Assembly (NCBI GenBank): GCA_934045905.1
Contig: OW203762.1
Span: 17,330,345 to 17,394,344 of the forward strand
Source of the DNA: Leuctra nigra
Lineage: Eukaryota; Arthropoda; Insecta; Plecoptera; Leuctridae
Length of the DNA: 64,000 nt
Direction: 5' to 3'
Position 1 is the stretch's first letter. The number at the start of each line of letters is the position of its first letter. Below, one piece after another: positions 22,177-33,312 of the stretch. A program made the translations under genes and the position numbers. The notes under the pieces were generated by a model, which did no database searches, was not told the DNA's origin, and saw nothing but the letters and a program-made list of their open reading frames with translations.

Positions 22177-22878
22177 ACTTCGACAACATCATCATTGGAC
22201 CGGAGTGACCGAACAATCACAGTGGCCATTCACCTGTTGCTTTTATAGATACACATTTTATTCAGAAGAAGTATAATTTAATTTTTGCTACGATCGTTTA
22301 AATTTTGTTTGTTTGGAAATTATGCACTTATATAAACACAATAAACTGTTTGTACTCGATTACACTAAATACATCAATCGATATCTACCCATCATTTCCA
22401 TAAGGCTTATTGCCTGAGAAATTGTTGCATAGAATGTTAACGGTAGGGAATAAATCCAAACCATCCCAAATCCCAACAAATCCCAAATCCCAGGAAATCC
22501 CAACGTGCCAAAAAAACACAACGTTCATCCAGAATTCCTATATATTCCTAAATATTTATATAATAAATATTCCTGTGTTTTCATTCGAATTTACTTTTCA
22601 CTCCGCCTTGAACCATTTTGAATGACTTCCTATCATCCAGTTACATTTCCCAGAAAGTCCGTAAATATGATAATTTCAAAGTAATAGAAGACCTTTGGAA
22701 ACCTGAGCGTTTCCAAGTGGCCTTCTGCATGTCATGTTGCAGAGTCACCTAATGTTTTTACAGTCTGACACATGTCAACACCTCGAACATGTAAACAAAC
22801 CCTCTCCATTCCGACAGCAACCTCTTCCAAATCCTCGGTATAGTTCAGCTGACAACCAGCAGTAGACTCACCGCCACC
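22177..22878. other. Intergenic: MDH1B 3' end and DDI1 promoter side
   Basis: A poly(A) signal (AATAAA, 22340-22345) fits the end of the MDH1B transcript. Short CCCAA(A/T)(A/T)CC direct repeats lie at about 22460-22505. No TATA box or gene was identified before the DDI1 start. Confidence 0.5.
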
Positions 22879-25800
22879 ATGAAATTGACCATCACGACTA
22901 TGGATGAGAGTCAGGTGAGAGAGACATTCAAGCAATATTTGACATATGACATGTAAAAAGACTATTTTGTGGCTCTGAAATACAGGTAAAACGTGTCAAA
23001 GGTACCTATCCTATAACATGTTACCATCTGTTCGCAGCATTTCTTGTGACAAACGTCGTTACTTGTTGCTTTTCTGTGAACTGACATATGTGGTAGTTTT
23101 TCTTTGATTTTATCAAAAAATCATACTTTCTAATCTTTGATTATACCTACCTACTATACTAATTAAGTCAATACAGAGATATAACCACACGAATTAATGA
23201 GTACCTACAATTGGTTATTTATCTAAATGGAATATGATAATTTTTAGTTGTAAATAAACTGTAGGTTATTTAGACGTATTTAAAAATGATTTTGTGGCCA
23301 TGTAGTATGTCGAAAAATATCCACGTCAGGAGACGGCTGTCCACAAAATTGTTCTTTCAATTGATAAACGGGTACCTATCGAGTTACTTTTCCTTCACCA
23401 ACACAGAGAATGAATGGAAAGTCCCACATAATTATAAGATTCATTGTCATGAGATAGGTAATAATCATTTAAGATTTGCTGTTCCTTAGAAAAATAATAA
23501 CCTACTAGGTAGGTACTATTATTACAGAAAATCAGCGACAATTATTATAGCTTAAGTAGCATGAAAATAAGCTCTATTCTGAAGTAAAAATAAATGAAAT
23601 GAATGAAGTGCTGACTTTCAATGACTTACTTACTCCTTCACTTCCAGGTCTTCATGGTGGAGGCGTCTGAAGACTGTACTCTCGACATCCTGTTGGCGGC
23701 GTGCGCGCGTCAGACCGGCTGGACCCGTGGCGACCTCATATTGACGCACGACAATCACACTCTGGTCAAAGAGAATAAAACACTCGCGAGTATGGGCGTC
23801 GTTGACGGCGACATCATAGTCATGAAACGCATTGTTCAACGCGCGCAGCAGAGTCTAGCATTGCCGGCCAAGTCAACCCGCCAAGAAGGTGAGGTGCAGG
23901 TGAGCAGGGGGTGTGGAGGGCGTCAGGGGTCGTTGACGGCGACATCATAGTCATGAAACACATTGTTCAACGCACGCAGCAGAGGTTAGCATTGCCGGCC
24001 AAGTCAGCCCGCCAATAAGGTGAGGTGCAGGTGAGCAGGGGGTGTGGAGGGAGGGCGTCAGAGGTCGTTGACGGCGACATCATAGTCATGAAACACATTG
24101 TTCAACGCACGCAGCAGAGTCTTGCATTGCCGGCTAAGTCAGCCCGCCAAGAAGGTGAGGTGCAGGTGAGCAGGGGGTGTGAAGGGCGTCAGGGGTCGTT
24201 GACGGCGACATCATAGTCATGAAACACATTGTTCAACGCACGCAGCAGAGTCTTGCATTGCCGGTCAAGTCAGCCCGCCAAGAAGGTGAGGTGCAGGTGA
24301 GCAGGGGGTGTGGAGGGCGTCAGGGGTCGTTGACGGCGACATCATAGTCATGAAACACATTGTTCAACGCACGCAGCAGAGTCTAGCATTGCCGGCCAAG
24401 TCAGCCCGCCAATAAGGTGAGGTGCAGGTGAGCAGGGGGTGTGGAGGGCGTCAGGGGTCGTTGACGGCGACATCACAGTCATGAAACACATTGTTCAACG
24501 CACGCAGCAGAGTCTAGCATTGCCGGCCAAGTCAGCCCGCCAAGAAGGTGAGGTGCAGGTGAGCAGGGGGTGGTGGAGGGCGTCAGGGGTCGTTGACGGC
24601 GACATCATAGTCATGAAACGCATTGTTCAACGCACGCAGAAGATAATAAAACGAGAAGATCTATAGCAGGAAAAGGTTAAATTGTACACTTATCTCGAGG
24701 ATAAAACACTTTTATTATAATTAATATCCATAGTTCGCGATATTTCGCCGACTCGTTCGACCATTGGCTGGAGATACGAATTAAATAACGTCTTGACTAG
24801 ATTAAGAAACATAAAGTCTATTCTTCTTTGGTAGCTGATCATTCGTGACCAAATATGTTGTGGTAATTTATAAAGAAAACAAAGCGAGAAAAAGATTATT
24901 TGTTGAAGCTGCCTTGATTTTGGATAAGTAATGAAAACATTATCAGCCAACCAAGCTACATCTTCGATAGCTCATGGCGCAGTATTGTGCGGCCGGTTGT
25001 GAACGATTTGCTTAACTATATACGCGGGATGAAAGGTTGCATGACAAGTCCACCGGTTGCTCAGTAGGGGTTATTCAGTTCGGTTTGTTTTGTTTGGGTG
25101 TTGTCTCGTCAATCTCGTCTGAGGAAGTCGACCGAACGAGTCGGTGAAATATTGAGTACCATTTTAATGTGGTTTCTAATTATAATCCCAGTGTTTCATC
25201 CTAGAGTGAGTCTAACCTAATTTCTTTGGCATAACATTGCCGGCGAAGTCAGCACAAGAGGGCAAGGTACAGGTGGGCAGGGGGTGTGGAGAAAGGGGTG
25301 TCAGGGATCGTTGACGGCGACATTATAGTCATGAAATATATTGCAGACAGAAATAGCAGAGTCGTATATTGCCGGCCAAGGAATATACATACGGGGAAGT
25401 ATGTTTGGGGATATAAATATCCATTCAGAGCTAGGTAAATAATTGAGATTTGCTACGGAATAAATGGAGACATAGCGATAAAATGACATCTTTGCTATAT
25501 TCATGATGTCGAAATATACGTATTTGGAATTAATCATTGAAATATATCTGACTAAATGTTTGTTTATGTTCATACATTGTGCTGTCAGCGTCTTCCAGCG
25601 CTGCGCCTGCGCGCCAAGGGGCCAGCACGAGCAGGGGGGGCGATGATCCCGCCTGGATCCGACAGCTGTTTCTCAGCAACCCCGAGCAGTTGGCGATCCT
25701 CAAGCAGAACAACCCGCGTCTGGAGGCGGCCCTCAGGAGCAACGACTTGGGTATGTTTCTGCAGAAGTCCAAGCGATCTCCTTGTCTCATTCCAGTAGGT

Positions 25801-28800
25801 GGCCTCTCATTTCAATGATAATGACAAGCGTTGATTGTTATGGAACATGACGAGCAGTCATTCTAATTTGTTAACATTAAATATTTTATTTGGCCAAGTG
25901 TACCTATTCATAAAGAAGTTTTATTTAAACCATTCAGGAAAGTTGGGAGGACGTTGGTAATCAATAATACAAAATTCAATTGTGTTTTGTGAACAATGAG
26001 TCAAACAAGTCTGTTAACTTTTATAATCTCTCTGATGTACAATTAAAAAAAAATCAAATAATATTCTCAGTCTATTCTAAATATTCAGTTTGAGCTAAGC
26101 CATGTGACACAAACATTGATCTCTTTACCATCTTGAAGTAGGTACGTAAATAGCTTATTTTTCTCTCTTTTCCTCTCTTGTAGATCTCTTCACGAAGGTC
26201 CTTCAGGATCAAATCAGGGCGAGGGACGATCGAGAACGACAGCAGGTAATACATGGTCAACTCATCAACAGCAAGGGAAGAAATCAAAAATTACAAATAC
26301 ATCGAATAGAAGTATAAGACATAGGAACAATACCGAAAATGCTGATATAATTTTACTCATAATTCGACAGATTTAATCTCAAAATTTCGAAAATTGAAAG
26401 TGTAGAAAAATTATATATTTTGAAATATCCTACATCTGACACCATTTGTAGTTTTTATAAAATATTTAATTTAAGAAGTACGAGGGAAAAGGAAGAATAA
26501 TGATATAATGTCTACAATACTGATCTCAAAACTATCATTTGAAATTGTAGAAAAATACTGTTAAAAAATTCTACATCTGTCACCATTTGTAAAATTGGAA
26601 TCCCATCAAGATGGCTCTGTTCATAAACCTGACATTGCCAGTATAATGTAGTACCTAGTTTAGATTAACATTGCATATAGCAATCCATAGCCAGCAATCA
26701 TAAAAGGAGAAATATGTGGAAAACAAGAGTATTTTGCCTCCTCTGAAATATAAACAAATCAGAACTGAAAATTAGTGCTTAGAAAAGTCGACATGATGAT
26801 TCGAAAATAATTTGAAAATAGGTTTTTGCGCATCTTGCATGAAAAAAGATTTTTGTCAGAACTCAAATATCTCTACCACAAGGCCCTGCAAGCGATGTGG
26901 CAAGTATTTGTTTCAGTGTTGCTCCATGTTCCCCAGATCAAGCTGATGAACTCCAGTCCCTACGATGCCGAGGCTCAGCGGCTGATCGCCGAGCAGATCC
27001 GCCAGAAGAACATCGAGGCCAACATGGAGGCGGCCATTGAGTACAATCCGGAGACATTCGGCTCCGTCGTGATGCTGTACATCAACTGCCTCGTCAACAA
27101 CTACCCAGTGAAGGCGTTCGTCGACTCGGGTAAGTCCTGAGATCGGTTCAAATACTTTTTGCACCTGAACTCTTCGACCAACAACTTAAATATTCCGGAT
27201 TCGGCCCGTATATGGTTCACGGCCATATGGATTAACATTGCACCGAATCGTATACGGGCTGAATCCGGAATTTTTAAATTATAGAATAACTACCCCCCCC
27301 CCCCCCCCCCCCCATCCACGGCGAAAAACAAAGATTGAGCATCCATTCCACTGGCCGATGAAGAGTAACTTAACCATTATTTGCCCTTATCTAATCTCAT
27401 ATATCACAAATGTGGTTTAGAGTGAATAAAAAAATTCTAATATTATCTTACCAATACGATATATTACCAGCGAAGTCTAAGCCTAAATGGATAATCCGCA
27501 AGGGTCCGAGTATTAACTATATCTAGTGGAGCGGTCGCTCCACGCCAGCCAAGTCGTACGGCGCGCGCACACTCTCATATAAAGGCTGGAGCAAACCCAC
27601 TTTTACTGTAAGCATCAAAGTGGCATTTTCGGCCTACTGGATCTTAAAATTGAGAAATCTCACATTGTTGCGAAATATCTTAATTTCGAGCTATGGCCCA
27701 CCCTACAACATATACCAAATTTGGGAACAATAGTTTACGCCCTTTGCGCGCTAGAGGGCCGTGAAAACAGTGTTTTAGGGCGGTTTTCATAATAATAATC
27801 TTAGTAGTAGTAGTAGGCTGGAGCTAAAATCCGGTAAACAGGCCACAGCCTAAACGGCTGAACCGATTGATCTCACATTTTTACCACGTGTGCACTTTTG
27901 GCGTCTGATTTAACTTTGTCCCCATGAATTTTTTGTGCCGCCATTTTGAAACCGGAAGTGACGTCATATCTCGTCAACGGTTGGACCGATCGGAACGAAA
28001 TTTGCGCCAATCGTTTCAGACGGTCATCTATATGGATTATCAATATCAAAAGACTGAACATTATTTTAAATAAACCGGAAATGACGTCATGAAATTTGAA
28101 ATACATCGATTTGCATTTCAGCAACAACTGTTGATCCGATTGTCTTGATATTTATGTAACGTTTGTACTTTTGATATTTCATTTGACTTGTTATAAAACC
28201 AACCGGAAGCCGCCATTTTGAAACCGGAAGTGACATCATGTCTCAAAAACGGCTAAACAGATTAGAACAAAACCAGCGCTAAACGATTTAGACGGTCAAC
28301 TTTATGTAATCAGTAATATTTGATGATTCAAATATCGAAACCGGAAATGACGTCACACATTTTATGACCTATACCGGAAATGACGTCATAAATATGCTAA
28401 ATGACGCTAAATTCACCACTTTATACTTTAAAACAGATATAAGTAAACGTACTTTGTAAATAATTATAAATTAAAGGTTGCAGTGTTCTCGGCGGCCATT
28501 TTTAAAACCGGAAGTGACGTCATATATCGTAAACGGTTGTACCGATTGCAACCTAAGTTTGGAAATGTGTTGGACTAATAATTATGAATTCAAGACGACA
28601 TTATTTTCGGCCGCCATTGTTAAAACCGGAAGTGACGTCAAATATCGAAAATGGCTGTACCGATTGCAATCAAATTTTGGAAATGTGTTCTACTAATAAT
28701 TATGAATTCAAGACGACATTATTTTCGGCCGCCATTGTTAAAACCGGAAGTGACGTCATATATCGAAAATGGCTGTACCGATTGCAACCAAATTTTGGAA

Positions 28801-31800
28801 ATGTGTTGTACTAATAATTATGAATTCAAGACGACATTATTTTCGGCCGCCATTGTTAAAACCGGAAGTGACGTCATATATCAAAAACGGCTGTACCGAT
28901 TGCAACCAAATTTTGGAAATGTGTAGGAGTAATAATTATGAATTCAAGACGACATTATTTTCGGCCGCCATTGCTAAAACCGGAAGTGACGTCATATATC
29001 GAAAACGGCTGGACCGATTGTAACGAAACTTAAAGCTATTCTTCTTGGATAATTATTTTAATCTTATATACCAAACGCAACTTTTCTAAGTATCCAAATC
29101 GGCATAGGCGTATTTTTTTAAAGAAATAAGTTCTTGCACGGACACAAGCTGTGCTACAAGCTGTATGAATAAACTAACAAAAGAAGTGATATCCCAGAAA
29201 AAAACACTCCGTGTAAAAAAGGCAGCCAAGTCTCTTTACTTTAAAAAAATTCAACACCGAAAAGGAGTGATATCAAAAAAAAGGAGCCAAGTCAATGACA
29301 TTTCCAAATATTTAATCGTATCTTTGAAATAAAAGTATAAACACCGAGAAATACTTTACAAAAGGACTTGGCGCATCGTTTATTTAAAGACATTTTTCTA
29401 TTCATAAGCATGTGCCATTTATATACAACCGTCATTTTGAATGTTTAGAATAATAGGGAAACATCTTTCAATTAGGTACATATTATACATACCTTCTGTA
29501 AAATATTTTCTATATGAATATATACGCTATGAAACTTGTTGTCTATGCTTTCTATAAATATACACAATAGTTATCTTCGTAATATTGTTTCGTGGTGAAT
29601 ATAATTAAGTCTCATGCGTTATACCTTCCCATCATGTAACAATTTCTATTAATACACATTTTATAAAAATACATTTCACAAAGAAGACAGTCATATTGAA
29701 TTTCTATTAAAAAATTTAACTTTATACACTTGACACTTCAAAAATATATAATTGTGTTCCATTAGTTAGTAATTATTTGACAACGTTTCATGATTTCCTT
29801 CAGTCAAGATCAAATTATGAAAAGATACCAGTCTAATATCGCCATATTAACAGTACTGCAAGAATATGTATGAGCCCACTTCCAATTGATATGAAGGGAT
29901 GTGTGTTGTGAAAAATATCCGACCGAACCGGGGCACGAACTTGGGACCTCTCACTTGCCGGGCGAGAGCTCTACCAACTGAGCTACCCGATCGGACGGGC
30001 GGACATTAGACACAACACACTGATGAGGATCCTGACTCCTGACTCCATGGAAGTTTTCCAAAGAAACCTACATTCTCACCACTTCCAATTGTTATGTAAT
30101 TCTTTCACCCTTATATTACTTATATATTACAGCATAAAATCATGCTTCTATCGCCATTGACAAAACTATAAAATAGTCATTACTAAAAGTAGCTTGATTC
30201 ATAGATTCTGGCTCTAATAGAAAGAGGAAAATGTACCTACTTGTAAATTTCTTTCCACTTTTAGGATAGAATGATGTCTTTAAAAAAACGATGCGCCAAG
30301 TCCTTTTGTAAAGTATTTCTCGGTGTTTATACTTTTATTTCAAAGATACGATTAAATATTTGGAAATGTCATTGACTTGGCTCCTTTTTTGATATCACTC
30401 CTTTTCGGTGTTGAATTTTTTTAAAGTAAAGAGACTTGGCTGCCTTTTTTACACGGAGTGTTTTTTTCTGGGATATTCTAGTAGACCAAGCAATGTGAGT
30501 CAGCCACTGAAGCCAACTCACCCATTGCTTGCCTCACGTCACGTGACTCCCTGACTCTGCGGTCTTGCCTTCCCTGACGTCATTAACCACTCTCCGCACC
30601 TGCCCCTCACCGACAAATTCCCCCAAGTATATCAGCTTCACTACGCGCTGTATACAGCGGGGTAGCGCTTTAAAGGATGCACAATTGACGCAGACGGACG
30701 ACGCGGATGGACGACGGAGACGGATACGATGTTGAGGTGTGACAAATTAACTCTGCTGTTCACAATTCGGACGCGGACGGACGACGCAGACGTCATACCT
30801 AAAGGCCGATGCACAATTGACGCAGACGGACGACGCGGACGGACGACGGAGACGGATACGATGTTTAGGTGTGACAAATTCACTCTGCTGTTCACAATTC
30901 GGACGCGGACGGACGATGCAGACGTCATACCTAAACAAAGTATCCGTCTCCGTCGTCCGTCCGCGTCGTCCGTCTGCGTCAATTGTGCACCGGCCTAAAG
31001 GCCCGTAAGTTTCCCGTCTAGACATTAACGGTCGTTGCTCTTAGCGAACTTGGCGACTAGTATCTGACGCCGACGCCATGTTGCAGGCGCGCAGACGACC
31101 ATCATGTCGGCGCCGTGTGCCGAGCGCTGTCACATCATGCGGCTGGTGGACACGCGGTGGGCGGGGGTGGCCAAGGGGGTGGGGATACAGAAGATCCATG
31201 TATCTGACGGCGACGCCATGTTGCAGGCGCGCAGACGACCATCATGTCGGCGCCGTGTGCCGAGCGCTGTCACATCATGCGGCTGGTGGACACGCGGTGG
31301 GCGGGGGTGGCCAAGGGGGTGGGGATACAGAAGATCCTGGGGCGCATCCACATGGTACAGATCCAGATCGAGCGGGACTTCTTGACGACGTCGTTCAGCA
31401 TCCTCGAGCAGCAGCCCATGGACATGTTGCTGGGACTCGACATGCTCAAGAGACATCAGGTACACTTGGCAAAAGAAAAGTGATCAGAAAGTAAGAAAAA
31501 AAATAAAAGATCAGAAAAGTTTTAAAGATTAAGTTTTAAGAAAAGTAAGTACAAGTTCAGTGAAAGAAAGAGATTACGAAACAGATTGGCTGATTAGTAA
31601 CGCTCTGAACTTGTTTTCCGGAGGCCCAGGTTCGATTCCCGCGGCCGTCCTTCCTGACTGTTTTTTTGTGGTATTCCCTCAGTCGACAGGCAAATGCTGG
31701 GAAGGTATACCCTACTTATATGCCACGACCGCCTCCTTCCCACCTTCCATCCTTACCTACTCTTCACCATCATCTCCCAATCATATCATCATCATAATCA

Positions 31801-33014
31801 TTCATCCGTCGCCATTGACGGTAAGTCCCAGAAAAAAAGAAAAGTGATCGTTGAATAAATTTTAATGTCTTCTTGTTAGGTGCCGTAACAATGAAAGCTT
31901 GTTATTGAACGATCGTAGCGAGCTTTACTACGGGACTCTTACATGCCACTTTCTCTTTTTGTTTTGTTATTTGTTTGTGTTTTTGTATTGCTTTGCCATG
32001 GGACCCTATTCTAGAACTTTTACATATTCCATACAATGTTAATCCTTAAGGCCGTGACTGAATTCCATCAGAATGGAATTGGAAAATCGTTCTAGAATAA
32101 ACCTCATGCAGTGCGATTGTATAACTTCTTAGCCGAGATAATGGATCGTTATCTATACCAATTGATGAAAGTAATTGAGCCTATCAGAAGGTAAAGCAAT
32201 TCAAAGTGCTTAAAGTCGACTTTCTGAGATAAATAATGTGATTATATTACATATCCAGTAGCTTTTGCACAATTCAAATGGTAAACAATGATATTAATAG
32301 TTTACTTTCATCAATTGGTATAGATAACGATCCATTATCTCGGCTAAGAAAGTTATACAATCGCCCTGCTGGTCAAACCGTTCTATCGATCGATCTGAAA
32401 TTTAGTGTATGCACTAATTTCTTATGAGTGGTCCAAGTTGTATTTTTTGAACGAGATCCTTTGATTTTTTTTGAGAATTCATGATAGAATCGTTTTTCCG
32501 ATTTACTTAAATTTGAATGTTCATTGGGACCAACATAATCTGTATCATTTTGACAATTAGTAGACTAATCTGTCGTTAAATCCAAAAGTTATTGACATTT
32601 TACGGGCATTTACGCGTTGGCTAGAAAAATTCGTTGGTGGAAATTTAAAATATTTTATCACCGCTACTCCGACGCTTCAGTTCCAAGGTCTTTAGAGCAG
32701 CAACTTGCGATGTAGTTAGTTATCTTTTATTGAGTGGATCGTGTTCGATTGGAGATGTTGAGCGTATCTGTGCTCGCTCATCAACGCGTTGCACTGAGCG
32801 TTGAAAATACTCACCCCCTTCTCCTGCGCAGTGCACCATCGACCTGCGCCACGACGTACTGCGCATCGGCACCACTGGCACGACGACGCCGTTCTTGCCG
32901 GAGAACGAGCTGCCGGCGTGCGCGCGCCTCACGTCGACCTCGTCCGAAGAGATCGTTGAGCCGCCGTCACGGCCGCAGCGCAGCGGTAGCGGCAACAGCA
33001 GGAGGAGCAGATAG
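22879..33014 (+). CDS. Ddi1: DDI1/DDI2-type ubiquitin-like, retroviral-type aspartyl protease, 7 exons
   Basis: Proteasome shuttle and protease that acts on ubiquitinated substrates; in animals it activates NRF1-class factors. Exons: 22879-22914, 23648-23888, 25589-25750, 26184-26245, 26937-27129, 31227-31459, 32832-33014; all phases agree, giving 369 aa. The start sits in a strong context (CCGCCACCATGA). The order is a ubiquitin-like N-terminal domain (to about residue 75), a helical middle ([16 protein letters not shown]...), then the protease fold with catalytic [12 protein letters not shown] split across the 27129/31227 junction, and the flap-to-core segment [14 protein letters not shown]. 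No C-terminal UBA domain is visible, as in vertebrate DDI2. Two splice borders are duplicated (23798-24648 and 31061-31337). Confidence 0.93.
23798..24648 (+). repeat. 131-bp tandem array copying DDI1 exon 2 end and its donor
   Basis: The last ~90 bp of exon 23648-23888 plus donor and ~40 bp of intron repeat downstream. Donor cores GTGAGG lie at 23889, 24020, 24155, 24286, 24417 and 24548 (spacing 131, 135, 131, 131, 131), each followed 11 bp later by a second donor-like GTGAGC. A seventh, cut copy ends near 24648. Only the donor at 23889 joins in phase with exon 25589; several extra copies carry TAA or TAG in that frame. Confidence 0.9.
24698..25204. mobile_element. ~507-bp TIR element interrupting the DDI1 131-bp repeat
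   Basis: The left end (AGGATAAAACACTTTTATTA) and right end (TAATCCCAGTGTTTCATCCT) are imperfect inverted repeats, and CGCCGACTCGTTCGACC inside the left arm is mirrored near 25125-25150. Repeat-unit sequence lies on both sides, so the element inserted into the array or its decayed edge. Confidence 0.65.
25225..25385 (+). repeat. Decayed outlying copy of the DDI1 131-bp unit
   Basis: Words in unit order (CATTGCCGGCGAAGTCAGC, then GGTACAGGTGGGCAGGGGGT, then GTTGACGGCGACATTATAGT) match 23798-24648 but with many more changes, including indels. It lies on the far side of the 24698-25204 insertion. Confidence 0.75.
25774..25910 (-). repeat. Dispersed repeat, inverted relative of 37285-37420
   Basis: The reverse complement of this stretch matches 37285-37420 over about 120 bp with scattered changes (shared ATGACGAGCAGTCATTC, TTTGGCCAAGTGTAC). 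At the 37-kb copy the frame reads GVRQGCSLGP, which resembles a LINE reverse-transcriptase motif, so both may be LINE relics. It begins right at the DDI1 exon 3 donor region. Confidence 0.5.
27191..27272. mobile_element. Short inverted-repeat element (ATTCCGGATTCGGCCCGTAT)
   Basis: ATTCCGGATTCGGCCCGTAT at the left pairs with ATACGGGCTGAATCCGGAAT at the right with one mismatch. A C-tract (27293-27313) follows. Confidence 0.6.
27930..29033. repeat. Repeat block with about ten CCGGAA(G/A)TGACGTCA motifs, ending in a 118-bp tandem array
   Basis: From about 28484 to 29031 a 118-bp unit repeats nearly five times (AATTATGAATTCAAG at 28580, 28698, 28816, 28934). Each unit contains ACCGGAAGTGACGTCA. 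Looser relatives of the same unit, with CCGGAAATGACGTCA or CCGGAAGTGACATCA, precede it from 27951. Frames in the unit stay open for 70-90 codons, but the peptide simply reflects the repeat. All lies inside the large DDI1 intron. Confidence 0.8.
29187..30477. mobile_element. ~1.3-kb DNA element with ~205-bp terminal inverted repeats
   Basis: 29190-29400 is a nearly exact reverse complement of 30268-30476, from ATATCCCAGAAAAAAACACT at the outer end to a segment with ACTTGGCGCATCG inside. The 0.87-kb interior is AT-rich, encodes no recognisable transposase and holds a tRNA-like sequence at 29918-29995. It is a non-autonomous long-TIR transposon by structure; the family is not recognised. Confidence 0.85.
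29918..29995 (-). tRNA. tRNA-Ala-like sequence (pseudo-tRNA or SINE head)
   Basis: On the minus strand, TCCGATC can pair with GGTCGGA as a 7-bp acceptor stem. The D-arm region reads GGTAGCTCAGTTGGTAGAGC and an anticodon stem CTCGC/GTGAG encloses CCGGCAA, giving anticodon GGC. The T arm is poor (CCAAG against CCCGG) and about three bases separate it from the acceptor stem. A functional tRNA is therefore unlikely. Confidence 0.5.
30660..30995. mobile_element. Nested inverted-repeat elements (GCACAATTGACGCAGACGGA), cluster 1
   Basis: The word GCACAATTGACGCAGACGGA occurs at about 30677 and 30811 and inverted near 30970-30990; GACG/GACGGACGAC runs fill the ends. Unit spacing of about 134 bp suggests one element inside or beside another. 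A second cluster lies at 40124-40427. The open frames here are repeat artefacts. Confidence 0.7.
31061..31337 (+). repeat. 140-bp duplication of the DDI1 protease-exon acceptor and exon start
   Basis: 31061-31197 and 31201-31337 are almost identical: 26 bp of intron including the acceptor CATGTTGCAG, then 111 bp of exon carrying [20 protein letters not shown]. The downstream acceptor (exon from 31227) gives a continuous protease domain. Using the upstream one (exon from 31087) inserts 140 bp, which is not a multiple of three, and breaks the frame. Confidence 0.9.
31575..31830 (+). mobile_element. tRNA-derived SINE, copy 3
   Basis: Head with TTGGCTGATTAGTAACGCTC and box B GGTTCGATTCCCGCGG, body CAGTCGACAGGCAAATGCTG, then a CATC-rich tail. 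It is the most complete of four copies. Confidence 0.8.
32111..32366. mobile_element. Inverted-repeat element with ~62-bp arms in last DDI1 intron
   Basis: 32113-32174 is almost exactly complementary to 32303-32364 (inner words ATCTATACCAATTGATGAAA and its complement). The interior is AT-rich and non-coding. Confidence 0.8.
32680..32808 (+). repeat. Dispersed repeat, copy 2, ending just before the last DDI1 acceptor
   Basis: Shares ordered words with 16970-17080 (TTCAGTTCCAAGG, TCATCAACGCGTTGCAC). It stops about 20 bp upstream of the acceptor at 32830-32831, so the element may supply part of the branch-point region. Confidence 0.55.
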
Positions 33015-33114
33015 CACCACGCATGCGCAGAGCACATGACGTCACCAGACTCAAACGTCACGTGACTCCGGAGCATTACCTTAGTCTGCTGCTACAAGAA
33101 CTTATCACTTAGCC

Positions 33115-33120
33115 ATTAAA
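33115..33120 (+). terminator. Probable polyadenylation signal ATTAAA of DDI1
   Basis: ATTAAA, the common variant signal, lies 100 bases after the DDI1 stop codon. No AATAAA is closer. Confidence 0.4.
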
Positions 33121-33312
33121 CCAACAATTTGAACAGATCGTGTGTCATTTCATTACAATATTATGGTTTAAAATGTCTTAAGACTCTCCCACAGAGATTG
33201 GCACCCCCCTATTGGCGTGACCCGTTGCGAGCATGTGCAGTAGAAGGAAAAGTTTATGCGTGGTATGGGATAGAAAACATTCTATTTTTTTCTAGGACAC
33301 AAGTGACCATAA

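Noticed and set aside
28478..29023. Overlapping frames with repeated [21 protein letters not shown]
   Set aside because: This is a translation of the 118-bp tandem repeat inside a DDI1 intron; no start context and no homology recognised.
29918..29995. Functional tRNA-Ala gene
   Set aside because: The T stem is mispaired and extra bases lie before the acceptor strand; it is inside a transposon. Kept only as a tRNA-like sequence.
30641..31025. Arg/Asp-rich frames (TDDADGRRR...)
   Set aside because: They arise from the GACGGACGAC-rich ends of inverted-repeat elements on both strands.
31078..31494. 138-residue frame with [18 protein letters not shown]
   Set aside because: It is an out-of-frame shadow of the DDI1 protease exon and its 140-bp duplicate.
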